A DNA stretch of 46,016 nucleotides from Acidobacteriaceae bacterium (GCA_003131315.1 PKUV01000155.1:34524-80539); one strand, 5' to 3'; counted from the first letter of the stretch, positions 32,723 through 42,189 are shown. Translations and numbers: made by a program. Notes: generated by a model not told the origin, from the letters alone.

Positions 32723-34915
32723 CTACTTCCACTCCACGATGGCCGCTTCGTAGGGATCCAAGTCCATCTTCCAGTTGGAGCTTTCGACAGGCAGCGCTTT
32801 GAGATTCTCAGGTCCAATCTGACGGACCGATTTCACCAGCAACGACGTCGAGATAGTCACCTTGTAAGCCTGCGCACTGTGATTCACGACCACGGCATAC
32901 CCGCGGTGCTCCCCGCGCAACGAAGTCACTTCCACTGAGGGCTGGTCGCTTTGAAAGGCCGCCTTCACGCCGGTCCAGTTGCGGAAGGCCTCGTAGATGC
33001 GATGTGTGCTCTCCGCTTTCTCAAATGCCGACGGAGTATTTGCCAGATAGGTTTCGATCGGATAGGCCGATAGCAGGGTCTTTCCTGAGCCGAGTGCGTT
33101 CGCCACCAGTGCGGGCCGGCCTTCCTGATCGACGGCGATCACTTTTCCACCCATGACTTCCAGCAACGAACCCCAGACGCGCGGGTTCGCGCCGGGAACC
33201 GAGTAGTGGAAGGTGTCGCCGGGCTTCAGGCCACCAAAGGGCTCGACGACTTTCAACGTGACTTCTGAGACGACTACGGTATCAACCAGCCGCACGCCGA
33301 AAATAGTTTCCATGTCGGGGATGGCAGCGTCAGCGGCAACCGACGCGTAGAGGAAGCCGCCGCCCTCCACATACTTTCTGGCTTTCTCATAGAAGTCGGA
33401 GTGAACGTGAACGATATTGCTGGCCGTGCTCGTAAGCGGGGAGGGCAGGAACAGCATGGGATGCTTGCTCCAGTCGTCATACTCGCGCGGGAAGTCCGCC
33501 TTCAAGCCGGCGCGATGGGCAAGGACGAAGGAGTTCAGCACAGAACTGATCAGCCATTGATTGTCGGCGCTAGTATTTGGCGGAGGCTGGCCGGGCATGG
33601 CATCGCCATCGAAGAGGGAGACGTAGGGCGTGACCTCAGGGCCGGTCAGACCGAAGCGCGAAAAGTCTCCATGCGTTCGCGCCCATTCGCCGGGAATCAA
33701 AATGGCGACTTCGGCGGGAGCAGGCGCTACGCTGGCCAGATCCAGTTGACCTACAATCTTTGAAAACTTTTTGAACTCGGTCGCCAGCGGCTTGTCCTGA
33801 CGGTCCCAGGCCGTCATTCCCCAGCGCGTTTCTTGCGGGGTTCGGAGGTACGGCGCTTTGTGATATTGCTCTGGTGATGCGTCGGTGTAGCACCAGAGAT
33901 CTACGCCAATCGATCCCGCGGCGAGGCCCGAATACATCTGCAAGCGGTCATAGAGGGCGACTCTCTCGGGTGAATATTGTGCGGTAGAGCCGCCCATTTC
34001 GTGGATCATCGCGGGACGGCCAGCGCCGCTCGACAACGCAATCTCGAACGCGGCGCCATAGGTTCCGCGCTCGGAAAGCATGGGATCGGGGAAAAGATCG
34101 GGGCCGTAGATCGTGAAGGGATGCACGCTGAAGAAATCGACTTCTTTCGCAATGTTGTCGGGACGGAATGGACCATGGCCGATTTCTTCTCCACTGGTTC
34201 CGACCACGATGGGATGGAGTTTGTCTTCGCGGCGAATGGCACCGGCAATCAAGCGAGTCCAGTTGATGGCCATGGCGTCGGTGGTCTGCGCTTGCACAAT
34301 CCAGAACGGAGGCTCATCGGTGAGGTCCCAGGCGATGATCGCGCTCTCGTTGGCATAGCGTCGCCCAAACTCGGCGGCGAGATTCGTCTCGAGCCGCAGC
34401 ATTTCCGGATCGGCATGCGGATGCCGTCCGTGCCGCCAGGGCACATCCCAATATGCCTCGCCGACCTCGCCGCCTATAAATAAGGATGGGTGCAGGTATA
34501 TCTGATACTTGTGCGCCAGCGAAACGAAGTAATCGAGTTGCTGAAATGCAACCGGGTTGTAGTCTCCGGGACGCGGTTCAAACCACGCCCACATCATGTC
34601 GAAGCGGACGATGCTGTAGCCGAGTTCATGCATCTTGGCGAAATCGGCATCGATGTCCTTCGGGTCCCACTGAACCGGCCACTGCATTGCTGCTTTGGCA
34701 GGAACCCAGTGCGCTCCGACGGGCAGGAACCGTTTGCCGTCACGCGTGAAGTACTGGCCGTCGAGATGAACCGGCGGCAACTTTTTCGCGGTCGCAGTTG
34801 TGGTTGCCGTTGGACCCGCCTGCTGAGCGAAGCTGGGCCGTAGCTGCAACAACAGCAGAGCCCAACAGGCGATCGTCCCAATTCCCGCTAACCGGAGAAC
34901 TCTCATGTTCTGCAC
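32723..34915 (-). CDS. Secreted multi-domain glycoside hydrolase (GH5/GH42-like barrel with GATase-like domain)
   Basis: A 730-residue exported protein: signal peptide to about residue 30, an N-terminal TIM barrel (about 55-400), a middle domain resembling the glutamine-amidotransferase-like fold of beta-galactosidases (about 420-620), and a C-terminal beta-sandwich. AWDLTDEPPFW (Glu201) and MIHEMGGS (Glu306) are the likely acid/base and nucleophile of a clan GH-A enzyme. Beta-galactosidase or beta-mannosidase activity is plausible but not fixed. The probable start is GTG at 34915, correctly spaced from GGGAGG; an ATG three codons on is possible. The gap to the previous gene is 33 bases. Confidence 0.85.
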   Translation of the reverse strand: MQNMRVLRLAGIGTIACWALLLLQLRPSFAQQAGPTATTTATAKKLPPVHLDGQYFTRDGKRFLPVGAHWVPAKAAMQWPVQWDPKDIDADFAKMHELGYSIVRFDMMWAWFEPRPGDYNPVAFQQLDYFVSLAHKYQIYLHPSLFIGGEVGEAYWDVPWRHGRHPHADPEMLRLETNLAAEFGRRYANESAIIAWDLTDEPPFWIVQAQTTDAMAINWTRLIAGAIRREDKLHPIVVGTSGEEIGHGPFRPDNIAKEVDFFSVHPFTIYGPDLFPDPMLSERGTYGAAFEIALSSGAGRPAMIHEMGGSTAQYSPERVALYDRLQMYSGLAAGSIGVDLWCYTDASPEQYHKAPYLRTPQETRWGMTAWDRQDKPLATEFKKFSKIVGQLDLASVAPAPAEVAILIPGEWARTHGDFSRFGLTGPEVTPYVSLFDGDAMPGQPPPNTSADNQWLISSVLNSFVLAHRAGLKADFPREYDDWSKHPMLFLPSPLTSTASNIVHVHSDFYEKARKYVEGGGFLYASVAADAAIPDMETIFGVRLVDTVVVSEVTLKVVEPFGGLKPGDTFHYSVPGANPRVWGSLLEVMGGKVIAVDQEGRPALVANALGSGKTLLSAYPIETYLANTPSAFEKAESTHRIYEAFRNWTGVKAAFQSDQPSVEVTSLRGEHRGYAVVVNHSAQAYKVTISTSLLVKSVRQIGPENLKALPVESSNWKMDLDPYEAAIVEWK

Positions 34916-34948
34916 CGTGCTTGCCTCCCGATTTCTACGTTCGCTGTG

Positions 34949-36685
34949 CTACTGGCGCACTTCGATCTCATCGATAAAGGTCCAACCTGCATTCGATCCT
35001 GGCTTCACTTGAAGCTGTACATAGCGCCCGTTTATGCCCGTCAAGTCCGTCAAGGTGTACCACCACGACAGATTGTCATCGCCAGGTGACGGTTTATTCA
35101 CCGTCCCCACCGCCGTGAAGTTCACGTTGTCGTCAGAGACCGAACAGCTGACCTGCTTTGGCAGAAAGATCGCCGGCGGCTTGTCCTGGAGCCAGTGGCT
35201 TCGCACTTCCTTGATCACCTGCACAGCGCCGAGATCAATCGTGAACGAGTAAATCTTCGTGGTGGCCCTGCCCTGCCAGGCGGGGTCAGCGAAGTCGGTC
35301 GAGCCCAGAATTCCGTCGGTCAACTCAACGCCCCCGGTATCGGGATAGCTGGGACTTGCGGGCATGGTCGCCGTGTACGGTTTGTCCAGAGCAATGTTGG
35401 TCGGATACAGATGCGGCTCCGGGGTCGTCGCCGTTGTCGCGTTGCTCAACGCCGACTCATTTCCCGCGGCATCAAATGCCCTGACCTGGTACGTATAGGT
35501 TGTGCCGGGATTGAGTTGCGAATCCAGAAAGTTGGTCGTTCCATCGCGCAAGCTGGCCACACGCCGTCCATCGCGAAGGATGTTGCAGCCGACTACGCCA
35601 AAGTTATCGGTCGAGGCGGTCCAAGTTAGGCGGATGGTTTCGGAGTCGAGGGCCACGCTGGTTAAATCCGCCGGCGCCGTCGGACGCATATGCTCAATTT
35701 TTCCGCTCGCGAGGTAGTCCAGATACGTCTGGTAATAAAGCGGATTGACCTGCTGCGGACTCAGGTAGTGATTGAAGCTGAAGCTGAGATAGCTGCTGAC
35801 GTAGGGGCGCACCGCGCACATATCGTTCACGATGGCACGGATTGGCCGAGGCTCGCTGTCCAAAGTGAAGGTTTCTGTGTCGACCCAGAACTGCATGTGG
35901 GGACGGGAATTCTGAATCGCATTGCGGACGGCACTGAACCACTCGGGTAGTTCCGCTTTCGTCGCGTGCGCCACACCCACTCCGTCCTGCAGCGCCAGGA
36001 CGTCGATGGGGCTGCGTTTCAGAACGTATTCCCACATGGTTTGCCATTGAGTAGGTGAAAGATCCGCCTTCGTGTTGAAGAAAGGCGAAATCACGATCGG
36101 CTTGCCTGGCGTGAGCTTGTGAAGGTGATTGCCCACGGTTCGGTAGAACGCCACCAGGTTGTCCCAATCCGCCGGAGTGCTTTCGACGTTATCCACTTCG
36201 AAGCCCAGATACCATCCGGTCAAAGATCCGTGATGGCGGTAACGCTTCCAGAGGTCGTCGGCCAAAACGTTGGCGACCTTGGCTTCGTTCTTGAGCCAGG
36301 GCTTGTCCGTGAGATATTTCGTCCACCAGTCGTCATTGATCTGCAGGCCCAGATACACTTGCGCACCGCTGGCATCCGCGGCATCAAGAGCTCGATCGAC
36401 CACGTCATGTTCTGTGTTCTGTGCATAGCCGGCGACTCCGGAGGGATAGATAGTGGTCTTCTCCTTGCTGTCGGCCGTCCACTGTATGACCATCTGATCG
36501 AGCCCAGCGTCTCTCATGTAGTGGAACTCGTCGCGCCACTGTTTTAAAGTCCACCGGTCACCAAGGGCAGGTTGCAAAAACGAACCGCGCAGCGCGGGGC
36601 GCGAGCAATCCTGCGCCACGGCCGACAAACAGGACAGGACGATGATCGCCAGCCCAGCCATTCGCCTAATCGCCTGATGCCGCAT
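34949..36685 (-). CDS. Secreted DUF4434-like barrel with FN3 and F5/8-type C (discoidin) domains
   Basis: A 578-residue exported protein. After a signal peptide (about 1-24) comes a DUF4434-like TIM barrel (about 30-325; opening GSFLQPALGDRWTLKQW, with LGFEVDNVES and FWVDTETF). A fibronectin type III domain follows (about 335-420; PADLTSVALDSETIRLTWTA). The C-terminal domain resembles discoidin/F5-8C, often carbohydrate-binding (about 428-578; NIALDKPYT to TFIDEIEVRQ). The likely role is binding and cleaving a polysaccharide outside the cytoplasm; DUF4434 substrates are not well defined. It is the second gene of the operon, 27 bases after the first receptor. Confidence 0.86.
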   Translation of the reverse strand: MRHQAIRRMAGLAIIVLSCLSAVAQDCSRPALRGSFLQPALGDRWTLKQWRDEFHYMRDAGLDQMVIQWTADSKEKTTIYPSGVAGYAQNTEHDVVDRALDAADASGAQVYLGLQINDDWWTKYLTDKPWLKNEAKVANVLADDLWKRYRHHGSLTGWYLGFEVDNVESTPADWDNLVAFYRTVGNHLHKLTPGKPIVISPFFNTKADLSPTQWQTMWEYVLKRSPIDVLALQDGVGVAHATKAELPEWFSAVRNAIQNSRPHMQFWVDTETFTLDSEPRPIRAIVNDMCAVRPYVSSYLSFSFNHYLSPQQVNPLYYQTYLDYLASGKIEHMRPTAPADLTSVALDSETIRLTWTASTDNFGVVGCNILRDGRRVASLRDGTTNFLDSQLNPGTTYTYQVRAFDAAGNESALSNATTATTPEPHLYPTNIALDKPYTATMPASPSYPDTGGVELTDGILGSTDFADPAWQGRATTKIYSFTIDLGAVQVIKEVRSHWLQDKPPAIFLPKQVSCSVSDDNVNFTAVGTVNKPSPGDDNLSWWYTLTDLTGINGRYVQLQVKPGSNAGWTFIDEIEVRQ

Positions 36686-36712
36686 CGTTTGCCCCCTAGT
36701 CTTGTCCCTCGC

Positions 36713-39700
36713 CTAAAAAGACAACTTCAATGCGAGTTGTATCTGTCGTGAGCTATGAACTGTGCCGGAAATGGAGCCTGCGAGGCCCGTGTCGTTCACG
36801 CCGTTGTACGGAAGCCCAAATTGGGGAGTGTTAAACAGATTGAACGCCTCGGTCCGGAACTGCAGGTTCCAGCTCTCGCTGAACTTGAAATTCTTGAAGA
36901 CGGAGAAATCCACATTGTATTGCGCCGGGCCGCGTAAGATGCCACGCCGGGCATTGCCGAAAACGGTGGCGAAACTCTGGCCTGGAGCGACCGCCGGAAC
37001 AGCGAAAGCCGCCGGATTGTACCAGCACTGGATCGTTTGCCGATTGGATGGGCATCCCGCGCTGGTGGCATTCGCAAAGTCATAGGGGTTTCCAACAACA
37101 TCCGGACGAGGCGCTCCCGAGCCGGTGTTCGTCGGATCAAACGACAGGAGCGGTGTGAAGGCCTGGCCCGAGTACATGGCGACGATGCCATTCAACTGCC
37201 AACCTTCCGTTAACCATCGAACTGGACCGGCACTAGGCAGAAAACGCTTCTTGGGCCCGATGGGAAGCTCATACGACCATGCGGAAGTAAACTGGTGCCG
37301 GTAGTCGGGGCCATTGTTGCCGCGCTCGGCTTTGAGATTGTGTGTATTTTGCGGTTCCAGCCATTCATTCTCTTCCGACTGTCCAATCGTATGCTGCCAG
37401 GTGTATGCGCTCAACATGCTCCAGTCATGGGAGAAGCGCTTTTCGAACCTGACCTGGAGTCCGTGTGAAATAGAGTTGAAGTCGTGCGCTTCTGTGCGAA
37501 TCGGTCCGATGTCGGGCGCGGTAGCGAAATAAGGGCGATTGAAGTTTGCGTTGTCGGGCGTGCAGTTCGACGGATCGGGCCCGCAAAAATTCGTATCCAG
37601 GGGCTGCACCGGCTGATTCAAGTTGACGAGGTGCGCGAGTTTCACGCCATGGGTTCCGACGTACGCGACTTGCAGCACCATAGTCTTGGTTAGCGCACGC
37701 TCCAGATTGAGATTCCATTCCTCGATGTAGGTAGTGCGATTGTTGAACAGGGCTGCACTGGCACGCCCGGAAGGATTGGCCAGCGTCGGATAAACCGGAT
37801 CCGGCAACCCGGTCGAGAGGCGAATACTCGTCGTCGTGGGCGGATTAAAAATGTTCTGGCTGAAGAAATTGCCAGTCGGGTTGTAAAAAAGCTCGGTATC
37901 GTTCTGGTTTGCCTGCTGGTCGTAGAAGACACCGAAACCGCCGCGAATCACCGTGCCCTCAGTCCCCGGTGTGTAGGCAAAGCCGATGCGTGGAGCGAGG
38001 TTGTTGTAGTCAGTGTTAACGTTCCCAGACCGACTCACTCCGCTCATTTGTGGCGCCACGAACTGGCCGGTGGCAAAATCAAAATTGGCCAGGCGATCGT
38101 GATCTTCCACCATCGGAGTAAACAGGTCATAGCGCAATCCGAGATTCAACGTCAGCTTCGAGCTCAGGCGGAAATCATCCATGAGGTAGGCACTGACTTC
38201 CAGCCAATTCATGCCATATTCCCCTTTTTGGCCGTCGCGAAAAGCGGAGATCGGGTAACCCAACAGGAAACTGGCGAGAGAACTGCCTCCGTTCCCCGTG
38301 GTCAAGTCCTGGGTAAACTGCTGATCGAAGTTCAAATCGCTGCGCGAGTTCTGGGTCTGGAAAAAACCATGCCGGCGGCGGCGAATGTCACCGCCAAACT
38401 TCCACGAATGCCGCCCTCGGATCAGGGTGAACCCGTCCACCAACTGATAGTTGTTCTCGCTCAGAAACTCGGGAAACCAATCCGTCGTTCCGAGCGGACT
38501 GAAGTTCTGGATGCCGATGAAAGGAAGGCCTCCGGTCGCAATCGGATTTTGGGGATCAAAGATGCCCGGAATTCCTACCTGCCCAGAAATGTCTTGGCCC
38601 ACGAGATTGGGCAGCGCGTTCACCACATAGCGGGAGTAGCCAAGCTTGAGTTCATTGATTCGGCTCGCGGAAAAAGTCCGCACGTAACTGATTCCCGCTG
38701 CCAACGCCAGGTTGGTCACGTGGCCAGAGAAGGTTCCACCACCCGCAAGCCCTGGAAATGGATCGGGACTATGGGCATCGACCTTGCCGTAGCTGAAGTT
38801 CATTGAGAAGCTGTCGTTGCTTGTGGGCTGGTGATCGACTCGGACGTCGAAAGAATTCTGGTTGTTCTGGGCCACCGGGTTGGAGAGAAAGTTGTTGCCC
38901 GTGCCATCCAGATTCGGATTCGGAAACAGCTGAATAACATTGAGTGCAGCGTGGTCCAAACGATCGGGCGGAATGATGTTGGCCAGCCCCGCAATGGGAA
39001 GGCCGGTGACCGGATCGAAGCCAAAGCCATCCCGTACAATTCCGCCGGCAACATTGCGAGTTGTGGCTGGATCGTATACCTCGTTTGTGAAGATCGGCCG
39101 CCCAAGCGCGTCGAGTACGGGGTTGCCCTGGTCGTCAGTAACCTCCGGCCCCAGAATGTCGCTGAAATCGCCGCCCCGCTCCCCGCTCTGCTCCGAGGAC
39201 AGCGGAACGGTGGAAATGTCGGTTTGCGATTGCCGGATCCGCGTCCCCTGGTAATCGGCAAAGAAAAACAGCTTGTTTTTGAGGATCGGACCGCCGAATG
39301 TGCCGCCGAACTGGTTCTGCTTAAACGGCACGATGGGAGCGGCGGGATCGTCGAAGAAATTCTTGGCGTCGAACGCCGAATTGCGCAGGAACTCGTAAAC
39401 ACTGCCGTGAAACTGGTTGCTGCCGGACTTCAGCAGAACGTTGACGACCGCGCCGCCGCGGCCAATGTCGGCTCCGAAATTGTTGGTCTGAACCTTGAAT
39501 TCCTGGATGGCATCAATCGCGGGCTGAATAACCTGAATGCCGATTTGCTGTTCGTTGTTGTCGAAGCCGTTGAGCAGGAAATTGTTGTTGGTCGCGGTCA
39601 GACCGTTGGCCTGGATCGAACCAGTACCGCGCTGGTTTTCCGGAATTCCACCTTGCTGGACGGCCCCGGAAGGGCCGGCATTAACTCCCGGAGACAGATA

Positions 39701-40195
39701 AGCAAGTTCGACGAAATCACGACCGTTCAGCGGCAGTTCGCGGACGCGCTGTTCCTCCACCACTTGTCCCAGCGAAGAGGTCTCGGACTCGATCAGCGGC
39801 TCGGCGGCGGTGACCTCGACTCGTTCACCGATACTGCCGACGACCAAGGTCAGACCGACACGAATCACCTGATTCACATCAAGCTTAAAGGGCACCTGAA
39901 CCGCTTTCTTGAACCCCTCATGTTCGACCGTCACCGTATATTCTCCCGGCTGCAGCCCGGTGATCCCGTATTCGCCATCGCTGTCGGTCCGAACATTCCG
40001 CGTTGCGTTGGTCGCGGTGTTGACCAACGCCACCGCCGCGTCCGCTACGACCGCGCCGGAAGCGTCGCGCACGGTGCCGACAACTTTTCCTGACTCCACC
40101 TGAGCCTGCAAGGCGGAGGCAACGATGAGCATCGCGCCGACGATGACGGTGAGCCATCGCGACCTCGAGCAAATGGGGATAATCCGATTCATCAT
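36713..40195 (-). CDS. Oar-like TonB-dependent outer-membrane receptor, head of the glycan operon
   Basis: A 1160-residue outer-membrane receptor of the same type as the one at 23449: signal (about 12-32, ending ALQAQ), carboxypeptidase-regulatory-like domain (VGTVRDASGAVVADAAVALV), plug (ELPLNGRDFVELAYLSPGV, then NNNFLLNGFDNNEQQ), barrel ending LALKLSF. It is not a close duplicate of the other receptor. It starts with tandem ATG codons after GGGAGGGC. It faces the GntR regulator across a 242-base gap, so it is the first gene of the operon. No SusD-like lipoprotein accompanies it. Confidence 0.94.
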   Translation of the reverse strand: MMNRIIPICSRSRWLTVIVGAMLIVASALQAQVESGKVVGTVRDASGAVVADAAVALVNTATNATRNVRTDSDGEYGITGLQPGEYTVTVEHEGFKKAVQVPFKLDVNQVIRVGLTLVVGSIGERVEVTAAEPLIESETSSLGQVVEEQRVRELPLNGRDFVELAYLSPGVNAGPSGAVQQGGIPENQRGTGSIQANGLTATNNNFLLNGFDNNEQQIGIQVIQPAIDAIQEFKVQTNNFGADIGRGGAVVNVLLKSGSNQFHGSVYEFLRNSAFDAKNFFDDPAAPIVPFKQNQFGGTFGGPILKNKLFFFADYQGTRIRQSQTDISTVPLSSEQSGERGGDFSDILGPEVTDDQGNPVLDALGRPIFTNEVYDPATTRNVAGGIVRDGFGFDPVTGLPIAGLANIIPPDRLDHAALNVIQLFPNPNLDGTGNNFLSNPVAQNNQNSFDVRVDHQPTSNDSFSMNFSYGKVDAHSPDPFPGLAGGGTFSGHVTNLALAAGISYVRTFSASRINELKLGYSRYVVNALPNLVGQDISGQVGIPGIFDPQNPIATGGLPFIGIQNFSPLGTTDWFPEFLSENNYQLVDGFTLIRGRHSWKFGGDIRRRRHGFFQTQNSRSDLNFDQQFTQDLTTGNGGSSLASFLLGYPISAFRDGQKGEYGMNWLEVSAYLMDDFRLSSKLTLNLGLRYDLFTPMVEDHDRLANFDFATGQFVAPQMSGVSRSGNVNTDYNNLAPRIGFAYTPGTEGTVIRGGFGVFYDQQANQNDTELFYNPTGNFFSQNIFNPPTTTSIRLSTGLPDPVYPTLANPSGRASAALFNNRTTYIEEWNLNLERALTKTMVLQVAYVGTHGVKLAHLVNLNQPVQPLDTNFCGPDPSNCTPDNANFNRPYFATAPDIGPIRTEAHDFNSISHGLQVRFEKRFSHDWSMLSAYTWQHTIGQSEENEWLEPQNTHNLKAERGNNGPDYRHQFTSAWSYELPIGPKKRFLPSAGPVRWLTEGWQLNGIVAMYSGQAFTPLLSFDPTNTGSGAPRPDVVGNPYDFANATSAGCPSNRQTIQCWYNPAAFAVPAVAPGQSFATVFGNARRGILRGPAQYNVDFSVFKNFKFSESWNLQFRTEAFNLFNTPQFGLPYNGVNDTGLAGSISGTVHSSRQIQLALKLSF

Positions 40196-40256
40196 GCCCT
40201 CCCGACGGGCGAGCGGGTGGAAACAGGGTCCCGTTCGCTCCTAAGGATGAAATGAA

Positions 40257-40365
40257 AACATCATATGTTGTCAATCATAATTGTGCCCGGCGCACCCAAT
40301 CGGGGGCCGATCGAAGCCTTGAATTCCCGCCAAATGTTCGATCAAAATCATTATAGTGATATACT
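40257..40365. promoter_or_regulatory. Divergent promoter region of the glycan operon and its GntR regulator
   Basis: For the plus-strand gntR gene, TTCGAT (40337-40342) and TATACT (40360-40365) are spaced by 17 bases. For the receptor, a TTGACA box reads on the minus strand at 40274-40269 and overlaps the inverted repeat AACAT-CAT-ATGTT (40257-40269), a candidate GntR operator. The rest of 40196-40437 is AT-rich without an open frame. All are pattern matches. Confidence 0.42.
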
Positions 40366-40437
40366 TACGACGCTTTGCCTGCTTGGGGACGAGCTGAGCA
40401 TCCCGCGCAAATAAATTTTTGCGAATCGGAGCATGTA

Positions 40438-41262
40438 ATGGTTGTATACTATGTGCGCATGTTCGCTCGACAATCGACAGCTCCCCATCTCGAGCCTGGC
40501 GTGGCGCCCAAAGCTGAATCTCTGGGGTTGGTGATCGACAACTCGAGTTTCGTCCCCTACTACGAGCAAATTGTGGACCGGGTACGCAATCTGATCAAAG
40601 ACGGTCTCCTCCACGAGGGAGAGATCTTCTGCTCCGAGGGCGAAGTTGCCCGCACGCTCGGTATCAGCAAGATGCCCGTCCGGCAGGCATTTCAGAAACT
40701 CCGCTCCGAAGGCCTGCTGATCATGGCCAAAGGTAAGCGGCCGATCATTGGGTCCGGACGTGTCCCTTGGGATTTCCAGCAACTGCGTGGCTTCAGCGAA
40801 GAGATGCGGCGGCGCGGATTGGTCCCTTCCGCCAAAGTGCTGGCGCTTGAAGTCGAAGATCCCGATCCTGAGACGGCGCAAGCCCTCAAGCTCGCCCCCG
40901 ACGAAAAGACATACTGCTTACGGCGCCTTCGGTTCGTGAACAAAAAGCCGGTGGCCGTCGTTACCAGCCATCTGCCCGCTCGCCTTTTCTCCGGAATCGA
41001 GAAGCAAGACCTAGCCAGGCAATCCCTGTACCACGTCTTCGAGAATGTTTACCGGCGGAAGCTCCATTGGGCCGAGGAAGTGATCGGCGCGGTCACCGTC
41101 GGCGAAGAGGAGGCGCGTATTTTGCAGACATCGCCCGGGAGTGCTCTCCTCTCAATCAAGGAAACGACCTACGATGTGCAGCGTATCCCGATTGAATACA
41201 GCGTCTCGCTGTTGCGGGCTGACCGCTACACCGCCTCCGTCATATCAGTCCGCAAAACATAG
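40438..41262 (+). CDS. GntR/UTRA family transcription regulator
   Basis: A regulator of about 274 residues. The winged-helix domain (about 25-95) holds YEQIVDRVRNLIKDGLL and EGEVARTLGISKMPVRQAFQKLRSEG. The UTRA effector domain (about 100-265) holds GFSEEMRRRGLVPSAKVL, the PDEKTYCLRRLRF segment and IPIEYSVSLLRADRY. UTRA proteins of this kind (such as NagR/YvoA and FrlR) sense sugar phosphates. I favour the ATG at 40438 after GGAG; an ATG seven codons later is possible. It is divergent from the receptor-led operon and most likely its repressor. Confidence 0.92.
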   Translation: MVVYYVRMFARQSTAPHLEPGVAPKAESLGLVIDNSSFVPYYEQIVDRVRNLIKDGLLHEGEIFCSEGEVARTLGISKMPVRQAFQKLRSEGLLIMAKGKRPIIGSGRVPWDFQQLRGFSEEMRRRGLVPSAKVLALEVEDPDPETAQALKLAPDEKTYCLRRLRFVNKKPVAVVTSHLPARLFSGIEKQDLARQSLYHVFENVYRRKLHWAEEVIGAVTVGEEEARILQTSPGSALLSIKETTYDVQRIPIEYSVSLLRADRYTASVISVRKT

Positions 41263-41265
41263 GCA

Positions 41266-41303
41266 GGAGCGGCCGCTCCCAGGTCTCGAAAACCGCGAGA
41301 CCT
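41266..41303 (+). terminator. Two tandem hairpins after gntR
   Basis: The palindrome GGAGCGGCCGCTCC (41266-41279) is followed by AGGTCTCG-N7-CGAGACCT (41281-41303), beginning a few bases after the gntR stop. There is no strong T-run, so termination is only probable. Confidence 0.5.
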
Positions 41304-41429
41304 AGGCACCCAACTCTATATAAATTGTCATCCTACGGATGGATTAGCAAGGACTCACCCGCCTCGGAACTCGCGTTTAAGCGGGGGTGGCTAATTGTTG
41401 TCCTGCCTGTGCCTCGAGCATTGCGGCAC

Positions 41430-41715
41430 AAGATCAATGAACTGCTGCTGTCCGCCAGCAGGAAGGCTTACAAGGAGCTCAAGTCTCTGTGTGTGTGGGG
41501 ACAAGGGTACGGGCGGAATGGGCAGTCTCTACCGCTCTCAGCATGAATTGATCTTTGCGTTCAAGGACGGTAAGGCCTCTCATCACAATAATATCCCGTT
41601 AGGCCAGTTCGGCCGCTACCGCACGAATGTCTGGGATTACCCTGGCCTGAACTCCTTCGCCCGATCTACGGAGGAAGGCAACCTCCAACCTCCTCGAACT
41701 GCACCCAACGCCAAC
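41430..41715 (+). pseudogene. Fragment of a phage/plasmid DNA methyltransferase with two frameshifts
   Basis: Three successive frames join into a familiar stretch of site-specific DNA methylases of the ParB-methylase kind: ELLLSASRKAYKELKSLCVW, then GGMGSLYRSQHELIFAFKDG and RYRTNVWDYPGLNSFARSTE, then GNLLELHPT. The first shift fits one extra G at 41506-41508. The second is a 7-bp tandem duplication (AACCTCC twice, 41680-41693). Removing both restores one frame. The catalytic and target-recognition ends of the gene are absent. It is a dead gene from an element that presumably also carried DUF932. Confidence 0.75.
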
Positions 41716-41721
41716 CGAGAT

Positions 41722-41788
41722 GCAGTCGATGAGCGAGAACGACTTCGAGTGTTTCGCGAGCACGGAAGTGAACACGCCTGAGACAATG
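41722..41788 (-). pseudogene. Third relic of the DUF932 gene
   Basis: 62 of 67 bases match 22931-22997 of repeat copy B, and it encodes IVSGVFTSVLAKHSKSFSL on the minus strand. Like the other two copies, homology ends right after GACAATG (41782-41788). The remaining DUF932 C-terminal part is missing here, so the relic is cut on both sides. Confidence 0.82.
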
Positions 41789-42189
41789 TCTCCGAGCCTT
41801 CGATGTTCCGGCTGTTTAGGACGTTCCAAATTGAAGGATGGGATCCCGCAAGTGCTTAAATCGGCTGGCTCCTCAGATAGGACTCGAATCCGCGTGAAAA
41901 CGTAAATTCAACCGTAAACGTCAGAGGGAGCACACGGTTGACGGGTTGCTGAATATCCAGATTGCCCTCAGAAGCCCCGTCTGAATTAACCGGTTTTTCC
42001 AATCTGAGTTCTCCACCGTTCTTATGCGCGAACCTCATGGATCAGCAATACCGGCACCCTACTTCCGGCTACTGCGCTTTCCGGTGAAACCTGCTCGAAG
42101 TTCAACTTGTACTCTCGGATGGACTTCTTGCGGGCCACAGTGGACGCATGCGGTGGCGGCTGCGGAGCCCCCACCGCATGGACCTGCTT
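41789..42189. other. About 400 bases with no gene seen
   Basis: Short frames only. A tRNA-T-arm-like string (GATTCGAGTCC on the minus strand, about 41880) does not fold into a tRNA. The gap separates the relic zone from the downstream end of the PEP carboxykinase gene. Confidence 0.5.

Noticed and set aside
38831-40093. A 420-codon plus-strand open frame opposite the second receptor
   Set aside because: Antisense shadow of the plug and regulatory domains; no ribosome binding site and no recognisable family.
41855-41910. tRNA-like 3' end (GATTCGAGTCC ... GGAGCCA on the minus strand), a possible attachment site
   Set aside because: The arms around the TTCGAG loop do not pair over five bases and no matching acceptor strand or anticodon arm lies upstream.
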